Origin: Daedaleopsis sinensis
Lineage: Eukaryota > Basidiomycota > Agaricomycetes > Polyporales > Polyporaceae
Assembly: GCA_033807695.1 (NCBI GenBank)
Contig: CM066303.1
Location: forward strand, 558,001-622,000
Length of the DNA stretch: 64,000 nt
Direction of reading: 5' to 3'
Shown: positions 21,043 to 34,639 of the stretch, piece after piece
Position numbering within the stretch: the stretch's first letter is position 1
Layout of the letters: every line of letters begins with the position of its first letter
Notes under the pieces: generated by a model
The model's input: only the letters and a program-made list of their open reading frames with translations
What the model was told of the DNA's origin: nothing
Database searches by the model: none
Made by a program: the position numbers and the translations under genes

Positions 21043-24000
21043 GGGCCAAACGCGAAGTGTTGTGGACAGAGGGAAGGGGACGACAGAATGTGCGCCGTTG
21101 AACGACCGCGGGGGGCCAGAGAATAAGGATCTTCTCGACGCGGCGCTGTGAGTTGTATGAGCGAAAAGCGGCTGATAAGAGAATGAAGGTCGCGCACGTA
21201 CCCTCGAGAAGATGAGGGGGAGGGGGAGAGACTGGTTCCTCTGACGCAGCGCACTCTATATGCAAGCGGTAAGCAGCGCTTTGCCACACACGTTTCCCAT
21301 GAGGTGTCCGCAGCGATCGATCCACCCGCACATATGGTGGACGAGCTTCCATTGACATCGAAGGGACCGGTCGCATCAGTTCTCGTTCACAGCCCGGCTT
21401 TGCTATGCACCGTAGCCTCTTGGAAAGAGCTCTCTACACAACAATACACGTCCCGACATCGGGAGTTAAACGGCCTTCGATGTCCACATCGGCGCTCAGA
21501 AGTCTTAAATGACATGATCGAGGAGGCAGTGGACCTCTGCTCCGAATCTCGAAGCCAGTGGGCAGTGCTGCCCACTTATCGCTGCTACTCGAAGCGGAAC
21601 CCGAGCATGCACCGGTTTAATTGAGAAACACTGGTCCTATTAGTATCCTTTCGAACACCGCCCCTCCCACATACACGTTGCGCTGCGGACGTGTATGGTT
21701 AAGCTCACGTTACCACACGGCGGTGATGGTACATGCCGGGCAGACTGGGAGCCAAAGAACGATAGGTCGAAAAGGGGCCTCACACGAGTGGGAGAGCGAG
21801 TGATATAGGTCCGCATGCAAGACATGTCTTAGCGAGAGACTAACAACCATGTCCATGGCTCGAACTGGTGACACTGAGAGCCCCGTCTCTCGTCTGTCTG
21901 TTCGCGAAGTCAAATGCGGAGAGCTCTCGAGTGGGTCGTGGCCTATAGGATCTGAGAGACGGACGGGCGCGGGTCAGTCAGTATGCATAGATCCACGAAC
22001 GTGAACGCACGTACGGATTAGCGGACAAGGACATCATCACAATTCTGTGAATTGCGACCCCCTCCCGCTCGTTGAGAACATATCGTGCTCGACGAGACCT
22101 ATATCGGTCTCGACGGCCAGTACAGTCAAGCCGCATTCGTCGATGTCGCGCGACACGAGACGAGGAACGAGAGGCGGAGACGAGCCAGAGCGCGAGTACT
22201 ATGTGCGAAGGCCGCATCAGTGAGCAGTCGAGCGTCCGGGCCGTGTGTGTGGTATGAGTTGACGGCGCCGAGCGAGGGCAGATACGGTGCGAGCGTGGCT
22301 CACGCGTGATGATGAGCGCGTCGACCATGAATTCGAGCAGGGTACGAAGAGATGACCGGGCGGTGTCTGCGTGGACGACAGCAGATCTGGCCAATGGAGG
22401 CGGGCCCGAGATTAGCTGGGAGGCAAGTCGGATGAGGAACGGACCGCATGCGAAGGGGCGGTCGGAGAGCTCGAGTCGTAAGATCTCGAGTCGTAAGATC
22501 TCGAGTCGTACGCCCAGCCGTGACTGCTTCCGGACGCACAGGTCAGCGCGAGTCGACGAGGTAGGGAAGAGCACTGACTTCCCCGGGGGCGCGTGCAATG
22601 ACACTATCTTCGCGTGTGCCTGGCCTGTCGTTTGCGGGACTAGAGGGGCGGTCAGCTGATAAAAGGAGGCGCGTAACACAAAATTAAGACTTCACCAGGT
22701 GGCGATTGGGCGCGCGTGAAAGAGTCGCGCGGTGTAGGCGAGGTGTTGAGGCTGTGGTCAGAGGTGCCATGCACGAGCAGGTGAGACAAGTCGGCAGCGG
22801 GATAATAGGTATATGCATGGGGTCGAGAGGAGAGTCACTACACGAGCAGCATCGTGAGGGTCTACTATATGCACCGTGAGAGAGGCGAGAGACACTGCTC
22901 CGCATGTGGTGATAGGAGGGAGAAGAACCAATGTCGCAGCGTACCTCCCGCGACCGACTGTTATGCACCGAGCACCTGCCCTGTTTCCCCCAGTGCCCGT
23001 ATTGAAACATCGACGCGAACACGAAGGCAGTGGTAGCACTCACACCTAGAATATACCGCGCACGGAGTACGTCTCGCGCAGGAGCGACTCCATCCGCGTC
23101 CGACGCGCGTCTCCATGCGGTGGTGTAGTCGGGGGGAGACGATCTTGACAGCGCGGGAGAAGGGCTGAGTTTGTATCTCGTGAGCGCGAGGACCGTGATA
23201 TATAGCCAGTCACAGGCGGGACAGTACAACATATCTTCTGATGTGCAGCCGGTCACTACTATGGATATTAGTCCGGTATGAGAAGGTAGTGTCCAGAGAG
23301 TCATACCGTGATATGGCGTCGCTGTTCGAACAAAAACACATCCGTGTGCTTCTCCGCCATTGAGGCTGCTGTAACCCCATGTACCCATCGCGCTATGGCC
23401 TGTTGTGAGCCATGGACATGTAAAGCTCTGCATTGAGGGCGACGTACCAGACCTCGGCGAGCATGCAGCGCACCCGTGTCTGGACCAAGGGGTAGATAGG
23501 GCGGAAGTCCTTGTTTAGTGGCAGTAAGTGAGGGTCACGAGAGAGCGTTGAGTGGCCTAAGCAGAGCGAGAAGAGTGTGTCAGTAGACGTAGCATATTCT
23601 CCTAAAGGACGACACCAACCGCATAACTCAATGCGTCAGAGCTAGACTGTGTTCCAGCTCTGGGGTGTACGATTTCGGCGGCGAGCGGCACTACGCGGGG
23701 AGGTCGTCGAACACGCCAGGGAGGGAGAGCTCTTGATTACAGCTCCACATAAAAGAGGCCTGGACCATGGTGCGTTGGAGAGGAAAGGAAAGCACGACTC
23801 TGAGTACAGACGCACCGACTGATATCTGGACTGTAGACGGCGTCCTACGGTGTCGGCCGAATGGACGGAAGGGGGTACGACGTACAGCTCGGATCGCAGA
23901 AAGAGGATACCAAGGTGTAGGCACGATCTTGAGCAGCGCGCGGCACCTGTCAACACGTGGACGATGATGGGATACAAGCCGAGGACGAGAGCCGTACATG

Positions 24001-24639
24001 ATCGAGGACGGCTGAAGGCGGACAACGGATCGGGCCAGATCAAGGACCAGGTGGTCAGCTAGGCGAGGTGCGAGATTGCGTCGAGAGGCGAGGAGGTACA
24101 GTAGTCCCAGAAACGCGAGCAGAGAGACGAGACTGGCAAGGAGCTGCGAGGATGAGGAGGTGGCAATGACTCGGGAGAGAAGCGTGGGGGGAGTTCTGAC
24201 ATAAGGACCATAAGGCAAGGAGATTCGGCCCACGAGCTTCGCGCGAGTACGTGCTGCAGCAGCCAATATTAGTGTAGTAGTGCGCAGCTAGATTGTTGTG
24301 CGTACTCACCGACAAGACTTCAGCGAACCCAGGATCCGGCGCCTCGGTCGGAGCTGCCCTCTCTCTGAGGCGTACGCGTAGAGAGTCATAGTCGAATGTT
24401 AAGGAGATGTCACGCATGCCGAGAAGATGGCAGTGGCCATGGAGGCTGTCCAGTAACGCGAACGACGAGGAGGATGTTGCGACTCTCATGACGTCAGCAG
24501 CCTTAGGGCGCTCATCGGCACTTGCCCTGGCTCGGAACACGGGACGGGCGCTTCTGCCGCTCCCTCCTCTTCGTCAAGAGGCCAGCTGCTACCGACAACC
24601 GCGCCGCCCAGTCTACACCATACTACACAGTACTAGCAC
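21043..24639. other. Spacer of tandem unit 2, no supported gene
   Basis: Homologous to 30.63-34.63 kb and in part to 0.34-2.83 kb. The minus strand at 23433-22684 stays open for 249 codons (including RARYILGVSATTAFVFASMF), and 24266-23691 for 191 codons (including SLVSLLAFLGLLYLL). Both look faintly like membrane-protein remnants, but the frames are broken in unit 3 and no family can be assigned. There is a short 15-bp tandem repeat at 22471-22510. Confidence 0.45.
22471..22510. repeat. 15-bp tandem repeat, 2.7 copies
   Basis: TCGAGTCGTAAGATC at 22471-22485 and 22486-22500, followed by a partial third copy (TCGAGTCGTA). It is absent from the corresponding place in unit 3, so it expanded after the segment duplicated. 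Confidence 0.85.
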
Positions 24640-25370
24640 GCCGGCTTCTTTTGGACCTACATGGCCGCAGCACTGACGACGCAGCATATCGCTGAGAACC
24701 CTTCTGCAACCACAGTCTGCCGGATACCGCAAGCGATCGGTACTTTCTAGTCCTCGACGACATGGACATATGCAGGTAGGAGGCACATGAGCGCACCACA
24801 GACAACTCTGACTGAGCGAGTGTTCTCCGCCTCTCTAGATAAACGTGGCCGACCTCGGACGGACGTACTCCGCGTGAATTCGTAACCGGGAAAGGGCGGA
24901 ATCGATCATCGTGTTTGCCGTCTGCACGCACCTCCACATCTTCCTCCGCGCATGCAGTCCAGCAAGAGTAGTCCGGCAAGAGTTCGGCCGCGTCGTGCAG
25001 CGCCAGGTCGACGGCGCAGAGCGCGCGATAGCCACGGAGGAGATCAAGACGCCCTTCGCGCTGTAACCCCGTGAATGAAGACGGTGCGGGCGCGGAGGAC
25101 AACACTGCGTGTGTGGGGCTGAGCAAGCTCACGCTCGTCCGGAAGATTCGTGACGGCCAGACCAGCAAGACGTTCCAAGAGCACAGGCACTCGTTCACGA
25201 CGCAGATACCGGCTCGCGATGCTCCCGGCCGCGCACCGATCTCCGCTTCTCCGCGGTGTGGCCATTCAAAGTCATACCACGCATTTCCCGGAATCGCTTT
25301 CAGGCGGCGGCCCCGGGCAAGGGACGAATGTACGCGCGTCCATTGACGTGGTACTGAGGCTACATGTGTG
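24640..25370 (+). pseudogene. 2-isopropylmalate synthase (LEU4-like) fragment, unit 2
   Basis: Homologous to the fragments at 7.3 and 34.6 kb. In the plus direction, with frame changes, one reads VADLGRTYSA, then an EFGRVVQRQVDG-like segment and EEIKTPFAL, the linker/regulatory region of alpha-isopropylmalate synthase. A conserved tail follows: LSKLTLVRKIRDGQTSKTF. Stops and frameshifts break it. The FVFSAFSGSHQD motif visible in unit 1 is missing here, so this copy is more eroded at its 5' side. Confidence 0.6.
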
Positions 25371-28300
25371 ATACAAGACCCTAGAACCCAGCAAGTGAGT
25401 GTCGAGACGCAGAGAAGCAGGACCAGACCATACCTCGACCATACCATAAGGATCGCAGAGTGAGAGGAACTCAACTTTTCCAGCCCCGCCGTCTGTACGA
25501 GTAACGACACTACAAGTCGCCTCCCATCGCACACTCGCGCGACTGCGACCGCCCATGCTGATGTCCGTATCCGTGTCTGTGTCGAGAGTCTGTTGGTCCG
25601 CGGATCGCAGTGAGTATGCTTCAATACCATCGAAGCTGCGGACCGCGCGTGCGCATATACCCACTCCAGGATACGAGGGACGAACATGCGTAGCTGCACG
25701 CCAAGCTCGAGGGATCCGGATGAGCTCCTCCGACTCCGTGTGCCGTGCCGGCCTCGATCGTGCGCATGAACGCTTCAGCAGTCATGATACGCCGACCTGC
25801 TGTAGCTATGGCTATGTGCGAGGTGGGGGAAGTCTGCGTCGAGATTGAAGTCCGCTCGACCGACCTCGGATGGGGGTATAGCCAGCGTCGATGGCGCTGT
25901 GACGTCGCAGGCAGGAGCGCTGGGATACTGGTGCGACGGCTGATATCGCGTGCTGAGCATAGAAAGTTCGTCCTCGAGATACACAACCAGAGGAGGGCAG
26001 CGACACGGTGGACAAACGGGGAGTGTACCGTCGGAGATGTGCGACAAGGCGCGAACGTTGACTGCGTCAGCTCGCACGGGAAGAGAAGCGAAAATTTCAT
26101 AGTGCCGATATGGGTACAAGACTAGAAAGTTGACGGAATCAGTAGCACGCCTGTACGAGGTCCGGGTAAGCGAGGTAGTATGCGAGACAGCGGCGAGGTG
26201 AGTCCAGTCGAGGGTCAGGGGCAGAAGCAGGATGGACTAGCGGCGGGAGGAGAGTGAATGTGTGGCGAGAACCAGGTTCACTGGGAGAACGGAATGAGCG
26301 ACCATGCTCGAGCATTATATGCGTGCTTACAGTTGGGGGCGGCAAAGCATGAAAGCTTGAGCATTCAGAGAAGGCGATGCAGCCGACAGCGACCGTGCTG
26401 TGGTCCCATGGATAATCTCGAGAGGATGAACGGAGTGACCATGCGCTCCGGGGGTTGAACGCGTGTTGAATGCGGCAGCGGGGGTATGCCTAGAAGCCTC
26501 TCGTGGTGCTCGGAGGAGGGACTCACATGTGTGCAGATTGATCGTCGTTATCCTACGTCCTGCATGGCAAAGCAGCAATCTCAGCAGCGGAGTTCTCATC
26601 GAGAGGGAAGAGCATGATAGGCGCGATCGAATCGCACCTTCGATTGAGGGCACAGGTAGCAAGTAGACGGGCTTGGACAGCAAGCCACGCCGGCGACGTC
26701 GACTCGAACGAGATAGAGTCGTCAGGTGGCCGCTATCCAGACGGACGACGAACGCGAATGAGCTCGGCAGATATAGTTGATGGATGCGTGGGGGTCGAGG
26801 ACTCCAGATCGTGCAGTCGACGAGGTCTTGAAGGATTCTGAGAGCCGAGGGACAGCATGAGACCACCCAAGAGTTGTGAACCGAAGAGAGAGGCGAGGCG
26901 AAATCAGCAAGGAGGGATATAGGGAGATGCGGTATTGGAGGGTGAATCACAACGTTCTGAGTCTCGTCGCGGAGCAGGAAGGTCGCCGGCCAAAGGAATG
27001 TGCGCTGCGGACGGTCGCCAGCTAGCTCAAGTTCAGCTGGGGTCATCAAGTGGCGGCTGGAGGGACACATTGGGTGGATATGCAGATATAGAGAGCTTTA
27101 GCTATGCACTCACATGCATGTTCCATACTCCCCGGTACTCGAGCCCATCCAACAAGTCGACAACAGCCCTCCGTTTGTGTGGTGCAGGTAGCAGAGCCAG
27201 AGCCAGAGCGAGGTCGCAGTCTATTGTCGTCAGAGTCCAAGGGCAAGGGATTGCAGGGCAGCGGATAGCACAGTACCGTCGTCGAAGAGAGAGTCAAGCG
27301 CCGGCGGGCGTCGGGCGAGCGAGCAAAGTGGTCACGGCAAATACCGGAGAGGCTGAGAGCCACGTAGCGGCGCTTCACATCCGCAACATTCAGCTGCGCT
27401 GCACTCCGACAGTCACGACTCTGCGTTTGCCATCCAGCAGGCTCAAGCTGCAGCCAGGACACGACCAGGACACGACGTCCCCCACCTCACTCTCTGTCCT
27501 CCTGATCAGTGAGTACCATTTTTCCGTGCTTACAACCGGTCTTACTTACCAGTCTTAGATTGCCAAGGTAACTTTACCGCCGGGTATATCAGCTACAAGT
27601 ATTTGGTACGGCAGTGTACGGTGCCCTCACGCTGCCGCTACCAATCTGACGAGCTTGGGAACCAACATGTGCCTAACCGCTTACAGTTGCGGACGCCTGG
27701 CGGTTACCCATTTCATTACTAATTCTTGCTGCACACCCTCACAGGCTTCCCGCTCAAAAAAGCTGCTCTACCGGGTACTTTAGACCGATTTCTATGCAGC
27801 AGCGTGGGCAGAGGCGATGTTCATCAAGATCACAAAGCGGGCTGCTTCTCGGTGACTCGGCTCGAAAGCGCGTACGCCGGACGAGAGATCCGAAGCACAG
27901 TACTACCATCCGCACATACCGACACCTCCTTCCTGCAACGTAGTGAAACTTCGACGTGAATGGACGTTGAAGGTATGCATGTGCCCTTCTCGATAATCTA
28001 CCGAGAACATCACGCCCTCATACCCAACTTAGACATCCGGCGGCCCGCAGGCGATGGTCCCGTCTGGTACGGATCCCATCTCCAGGACTACACCCGTGTG
28101 GATATTACGTTCGCGATGCAATGGTCTTCGCGGTATGTTCCTTCTCGCGAGTAGTATACTGATCATAGCTGACAGGTGTATCGGCATTTGGCGGGTGGTA
28201 GCTGGTGTAACGATCGCAAAGATGGTGAGGTGCTCGCACAACATCGAATCCATATGAACGCCGCTGATCCTGATCGCTCGCGGAGGACTCGCCCAGGTCT

Positions 28301-29127
28301 GTAGGCAAACATGCGATGCGCGAGTGTGCAGGTACTCGTGAGCGAACAGCACATATCTCGAACTCTGTTCGAGCGTGAACGCAAATCACAGCACGGATGC
28401 TCGTGTCTATCGTCCCGTCGCATATGACGCGCGTAAGGACCACTAGCTTAGACCCGTAGGTTGTGGACGTGCAACAGGCTCTGTCTGAGGGGCCACTGCC
28501 CTTTTAATGCGCTCACACGAAACGGCTGTTCAGAGAGACCCCACCGTCCGCATCAGTAGCATCCTGCATGTCCTCGAGACGTCGACGGGGTGCACGCGGG
28601 CCGTCTTCAATGTCCATCGCCGACGCAGGCATGCCCGTCGAGCGACAAGGATGAGTACACAGTTCGAGTGGTTCGTTTCTCAGTCAAATAATACATGATT
28701 TATGGTCCGAGGAGTCTCTGCGACTGGCCGTCCTGAACGAGCTCGTTGAGGGGAACGGGAAAGGGAAGGGGCAGCGGGTTGCATAGATTTGGATTGCGCG
28801 ACTGCGGGAGCGACTTGTATCAGCATCACCACTGCGAACGAGCCTGATATTTTCTTACCAGGAAATAAATATCATCACTCTCGAATCAGGGAAACGGCTG
28901 CAGCGTCCGGCTGTCTGTGTCACTTATTTGAGTACTAAGTAAAGTTGGTCAGTGGGATGATATCTGAGCGCAAAACACCGGGTGGAGAAAGGAGAAGCTC
29001 ACCTACTTTTCCTAAGAGCGTCTCGAATGTCCCACATCAGGTCCACCGGTAGTGACAGGTACTTCCTGCAGTCACGGTCGCGGCGGACAGCGGAATATAA
29101 TCCTATATTTCCTGGTTAGTATGTTCT
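25371..29127. other. Spacer of tandem unit 2, no supported gene
   Basis: Homologous to 7.99-11.54 kb. Short open frames on both strands are not conserved in frame between the copies. The last 600 bases (28.5-29.1 kb) are the best-conserved part and lie just beyond the F-box stop codon, probably including its 3' untranslated region. No family, tRNA or repeat recognised. Confidence 0.5.
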
Positions 29128-30629
29128 CTACCGCGTGGAGTGATGACATACTCTTATGGGTTTTTCATTCCATCCGATTCGCAACACTCCACTCGCACTC
29201 AACTTCGGCATCTTGCGGTGAAGATCGAGTGCAATAATTGGATAATCCTTATCCGCGGCCCCATTGTCGTGGTCAAATCTGAAGGAGTTAAAATCCAGGC
29301 TCTCGAGCTCTTTAAATCTCCCGTCCAGTAGCGCAGGCTCAAGCAGCTCTAACCCGTCACCACCGATGCGGACGGCCGAACGACCAGAGTGTGTGCCTTC
29401 GGATGGCCCGTCGGTAGATTGGTGTACAAGTCGCACGGAGTAAAGAGTGAGGTGTTGAAGGTGTGTCCCAGGCAGCTCCTTTAGGGCCGAAGCGAGATCC
29501 CTCCACGGGTCGCGCGTATCCATGAAAAGGTTAAGCTTCCTGAGGTTCACCATCTTGAAGATCGGAAGGCGCAGGAAATCTACGGCAGGAATGGTAACGT
29601 AAGCATTTGTGACGGACCAATAGTCAACACATGTACCTGCAGTGAGTCCTGGGAGTGTCAGTTCAACGAGGGGATGAGCTGCCATGGTCAGGAAGTTGAT
29701 ACAACTCTCTGGCCAAACAGCGTTGTCTCCACTGCTAGTCCAAAGGTCGACTCGTCGTATTGAATAGGCCGTCTGCGTTGATGCTAGCCACTCAAACAGC
29801 TCAGCACTACATTGATTCCAGTTTCTGCCCCATCTAAAAGCCAAGTCCGTAATAGCCGGCCGCTTGTGGCAAGGTCCAGATGCAAACTTGTGTGGTGTCG
29901 GCGCCAGCGGCCAATCCGACCCGGACAAGGCCAATTTCCTCAACTGTGGAAGGGACACGAGTAGGCAGCGTAGCGCACCAAATGACGGAAACTTGACCTC
30001 GAGCAGTGCGAGCTTTTGAAGTGCATGGAGCAAAGAGAACGTTCTGTATGTAGCCGGATGAGGTGGCGAGTTGGACCAGTCAAAGTCAGAGATGGTTAAG
30101 TCTGTCAGGTTAGATAACCGCCCTGCGATGTCAAAGATGAATTGCTGCATCCTCCAGGCATCGTTAGGTATGAGGCCTATGGTAGCTGTCAGGGAGTGCT
30201 CCACGCTGCTGGTAAACGTAGCTACCTGGATCTCCAAGATAAAGCACATGTATGTATTTGCACCATAGCTTCATTGACTCAGAACGGAGTACGTAGGTGT
30301 TGAACAGGTTGTATTGGCGGGATGTTTGGAGATTGACGAAGGCAGTAAAGAGGCGGAGTCGAGCAGCGGGTAGCCAGTTCCGACACACGAGTGAGCAAGC
30401 CAGTATTGTCTCGTAACCGTACGTATCGACATCCACTGCATGAATAACGCGATCGGTTATCTCGGGGGGGATGTACAGATGCGACTACAGCAGCAGGTAA
30501 TGAGGACACTGTGTCAAGACAGAGTCGATAGTCACACACCTTTGTCTCATCGCCAGTACAAAACCTCAGCTCTACAGCATCTCCGGATGGGGTATCAGTC
30601 GGATCGGCAGTATCGGTGATTATTGCCAT
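29128..30629 (-). CDS. F-box/LRR protein, intact copy (unit 3)
   Basis: Four exons splice in phase to 449 residues: 30629-30540 (MAIITDTADPTDTPSGDA), 30484-30226, 30185-29637 and 29579-29128. The F-box is at about residues 31-75 (SHLYIPPEITDRVIHAV, ILACSLVCRNWLPAARLRLF). Leucine-rich segments follow (FIFDIAGRLSNLTDLTIS, LLHALQKLALLEVKFPSF, VSLPQLRKLALSGSDW, MVNLRKLNLFMDTRDPW) up to the C-terminus VCHHSTR. The intron at 30225-30186 is only 40 bases, and without its removal the frame breaks. The same holds in the split copy. The likely role is substrate receptor of an SCF ubiquitin ligase; target unknown. This copy gives the unoccupied-site reference for the transposon in unit 2. Confidence 0.82.
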
Positions 30630-33600
30630 GGTCCAAATACGAAGTGTGTGGACGGAGAATGTGAATGTGCGCCGTTGAACGACCGCGGGGGGGCCTGAGA
30701 CTAGGGATCTTGCTGATTCCGACGAAGCTGTGAGTTGTGTAAACGAAAGCAGCTCAGCAGAGAATGAAGGTAGTGCAGGTACCTTTGGGGAGATGAGTGG
30801 GAGGGGGAGAGACTTGGTGTCTCGACGCGGCGCACTCTATATGCGAGCGGTAAGCAGCGCTTTGCCACACACGTTTCCCATGAGGTGACTGTCCGCAGCG
30901 ATCGATCCACCCGCACATATGGCGGACGAGCTTCCATTGATATCGAAGGTACCACGGTCGCATCAGTTCTCGTTCACAGCCCGGCCTTGTATTTGCACCG
31001 CAGGCCCATGCTTAGAGCTCTCTACACAAGACCCGTGTTCCGACATCGGGAGTTAAACGGCCTTCGATGTCCACATCGGCGCTCAGAAGTCTTGCATGAT
31101 CGAGGAGGCAGTGGACCTCTGCTCCGAATCTCGAAGCCAGTGGGCAGTGCTGCCCACTTATCGCTGCTACTCGAAGCGGAACTCGAGCATGCACCGGTTT
31201 AATTCAGTAACACTGGTCCTATCAGTATCCCTTCGAACACCGCCCCTCCCGCATACACTCTGCGCTGCGGACGTGTACGGTTAAGCTCACGTTACCACAC
31301 GGCGGTGATGGAGAGCGAGCGAGTGATATAAGTCCGCATGCAAGACATTTCCTGGCGAGAGACTAAATCATGGCTCGTACTGCTGACACTGAGAGCCTCG
31401 CCTCGTCTGCCTGTTCGCGTAGTTAAATGCGGAGAGCTCTCGAATGGGTCGTGGCCTGTAGGATCGGAGATACGGACGGGCGCAGGTCAGTCAGTATGCA
31501 TCAATCCACGAACGTGAACGCACGTACGGATTAGCGGACTACAAGGACATCATCACAAGTCCGTGAATTGCGACCCCCTCCCGCTCGTTGAGAACAGTTC
31601 GCGCTCGACGAGGTCTATATCTGGTCTCGACTGCCAGTACAATCAAGCCAAGTCGGTCGATGTCGCGCGATGCGAGCACGGCACGAGGGACGAGAGGCGG
31701 AGACGAGCGGGTGTGCAAGTGGTCCGAAGACCGTCTGTGAACAGTTGACCTTCCGGATCGTGTGTGTGGTATGAGCTGAGGGCACCGAGCGAAGGCAGAT
31801 ACGGTGCGAGCGTGGGTCGGACGCGACGGTGAGCGCGTCGCGTTGCGGTCGATCGTGACCTTGAGTGAGGCTCGAGAAGGGCACGAAGAAATGACAGGGC
31901 GGGGTCGGCAGGGACAACAGCAGGTGCGGGTGAGGGAGGCGGGTCCGGGATCAGCTAGGAGGGAAGTATGTGCTAGTGCAGGTAGTCGCAGGGGGAGCTG
32001 GTCAAATGCCAGAGAGCTCGAGCCGTACGCTCAGCCGTGGCTTCCGGACGCACAGGTCAGCGTGCGTATTGACGAGGCAGGATGAGCACTGACTACCTTG
32101 GGGGCGCGTGCAATGACACTGTCTTCGCATGTGCTTAGGCATTCGTGTGCGGTTCTAGAGAGGAGGTTAGCGGGGAAAAGAAGACGCATAACACAGATCG
32201 AGGATGTTACCGGGCAGCGATTGGTGGCACTTGAAGAGGCTGTCGTCGTCGGTACCCTGCACGAGCAGGCAAGGCAACCTGGCGGCTACAGGAGAATGCA
32301 ACAACACGCATCAGTGTGCGCATGTGCTTAGAAACTCCGGGGAGTCACTACACGTTCAGCGTCGTCGTTGTCTGCTGGATGCGCCGTGGATGGGGCCAGA
32401 GACGCTACACTGCATGCGGCCGGCGGCGGCGGTAATACGGACATGATCGATGGAGACCGATTGCCTGCCCTGTTTCTTCTGGCGCGCAGCTTAGCACAAC
32501 GACACGGACACGAGGGCGGTGGTAGCACTCACGCTTATGATGATATTTCGCGTACGGAGAGCCAATGTGCGTCTCGTGCGGGAGCGACTCCATCCACATT
32601 CATGCGGCGCCATAAGGGGGTTGCAGTCAGGGGGAAACGAGCCCGAGATAGGGAGGGAGCAGACGAGCTCGATAGAGCGGAAGAAGGGCCGAGGATTTGA
32701 CTTTGAATGTTGTGAGCGCAAGGACCGGCCGCGTGTCCACCTTGTATCCTGCAGCCAGTCGCGGACGGGGACGCGAGCGAAGTACGTGTCTTCGGATGTG
32801 CAGCCGGTCGCTGCCATTGTTATTAGTCGGGTATGAGCAGGCAACGTCCAGAGACAGTCATACCTTGATACCGTGTTACTGTTCGCAGACAGGAGGAGCT
32901 GCGTGCTTCTACGCCGTTGAGCTGTTGTACCCGCATATACCCAGCCGTGATGGCCTATTGTGAGCCGCGGACATGTTACGCTCTGCGTCGAGGGAGACCT
33001 ACCAGCCCGATTGACAGAACCGGCCATGTCCGGGCATTGGACGTAGAGCATGATACGTAGCGACCGGACGCCAGTGAGTCGTCAAGAGGATGGAAGTTCG
33101 CGGGCGGTATAGCCCTGCGTCCTAAGAAGGTTGTGCGATATCGATAGCGTGTGTAGGGAGGTTCGAGAGCGGCAGCGTGCACGAAGCGCAGCAGGCACTC
33201 CGGGAGTATAACGCAAGGGACGTCCATGGAACCTCGGACGGCGGTTGAGCAACCGGTCGACGACGGGAGTGGCGTGGTGACGTATAGCTTTGAGAGTATT
33301 TCGGACTCGGCGTGGAGCATGCGTGCTAGGGCGGGCCCGGTAGATGACGAGCAGGAATGGTCCTTGACGAACAGTAGGAGGGGCTGAGTTGGCCAGGATG
33401 TCACGAGTTTTGGGACGCACGGTAGGATCCACCGCGTGCCCGCCGCCGTGTCTCGCCCAAGGTGTAGATATGGCTGAAACCGGTAAAAATGTACCCTGAC
33501 GGTGAGATAAAGTCGAGTGGGACTAGTATGCGGAGTGTGTCAGTGGAGTGATATATTCTCCTCAAGGACGAGACCATACCCCAGCTCTGCGTGCACGCCT

Positions 33601-34639
33601 TTAGGTGTGAGCAGGGCGAGGCGAAGATGGCCGTAAACCAGGCCATGTCTTCAATAAGAGCTCAACATGGAAGAGGCCTGGACCGTGGTGCGGTTGAGAA
33701 ATCCAACTACGGACTTGCTTTGAAGTTTGAGAAAGGACCCACCGATTGATATGACCACTGCAGTCGACCTTGTCTTCCGTCCTACATCGGTGCAGTAGCG
33801 GAAGGGGGTACGACGTTCGCACGAAGAGGAATCGAAAGTGGGGGCATTATCTTGAAGATCGGGCGGCGCTGGACGAACGGAGACGTGGAGGTGAAGACGA
33901 GAGTCGGTACACGATTGAGGACGGCTCAAGGCGGACAACGGATCGATGCAGACGAGGATCAGGTGGTCAGCGGTGTGAGATTCTGTCGAGAGGCGAGTCG
34001 GTCAAGTAGCCCCAGAGTAGTGCAGAGAGCAGAGACTGGCAAGAAGCTGCGGGGCTGCCGCGGAGGTTCTAATACTAGGGAGGGAGACGTGAGGTGCGAA
34101 TTTGGTCCTAGAGGATAAGGAGCATACTACGCCCAACGCGGGGAGTATAGAGTCGCCTTCTGGAGCTATGCACGGGTGCGTGCTGCAGCGGCCATTGATG
34201 AGGGTGCATATGCAGAGTGACCTTTGTGCGTACTCACCGGTAAGTCCCCAGTAAACTGATCCTACGCCGAGCTCCAAGTCGAAGCTGCCCTCCGTTGTTG
34301 TTGTGCAGGCAGGACCATCGCTAGGGAGTCATAGTCGAGATTTTATGAGTCTGCGCAGAGCAGAGCATCTATAAGCTGGGTGGCATGCTGATCAGAAGGT
34401 GTCAGTGGCCGCGGAGGCTGCAGTCGAATAACGCGAACGATGAGGAGGATGTTCAAGTTGGGAGGATTCGGACGTCGGAAGCCCTAGGGCGCTCAGATTT
34501 GGCACTTGCCGTGGCTCGGAACACGGGCCGGGCGCTTCTTACGCTCCCGGTTAACTTCTCCTCCTCCTCGTCAAGACCCCAGCTAAGTACCGTCAACCCC
34601 GCCGCCCAGTCTACACCTAATTACTACACTGCACAGCAC
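30630..34639. other. Spacer of tandem unit 3, no supported gene
   Basis: Homologous to 21.04-24.64 kb, with many substitutions and indels. Remnants similar to those of unit 2 occur on the minus strand (for example NIIISVSATTALVSV near 32.5 kb), but all frames are interrupted. No gene, RNA or regulatory element can be supported. Confidence 0.5.

Noticed and set aside
22684..23433. 249-codon minus-strand frame as a membrane-protein gene
   Set aside because: Frame is not kept in the homologous unit 3 sequence, no start context or splice pattern, and only short hydrophobic stretches.
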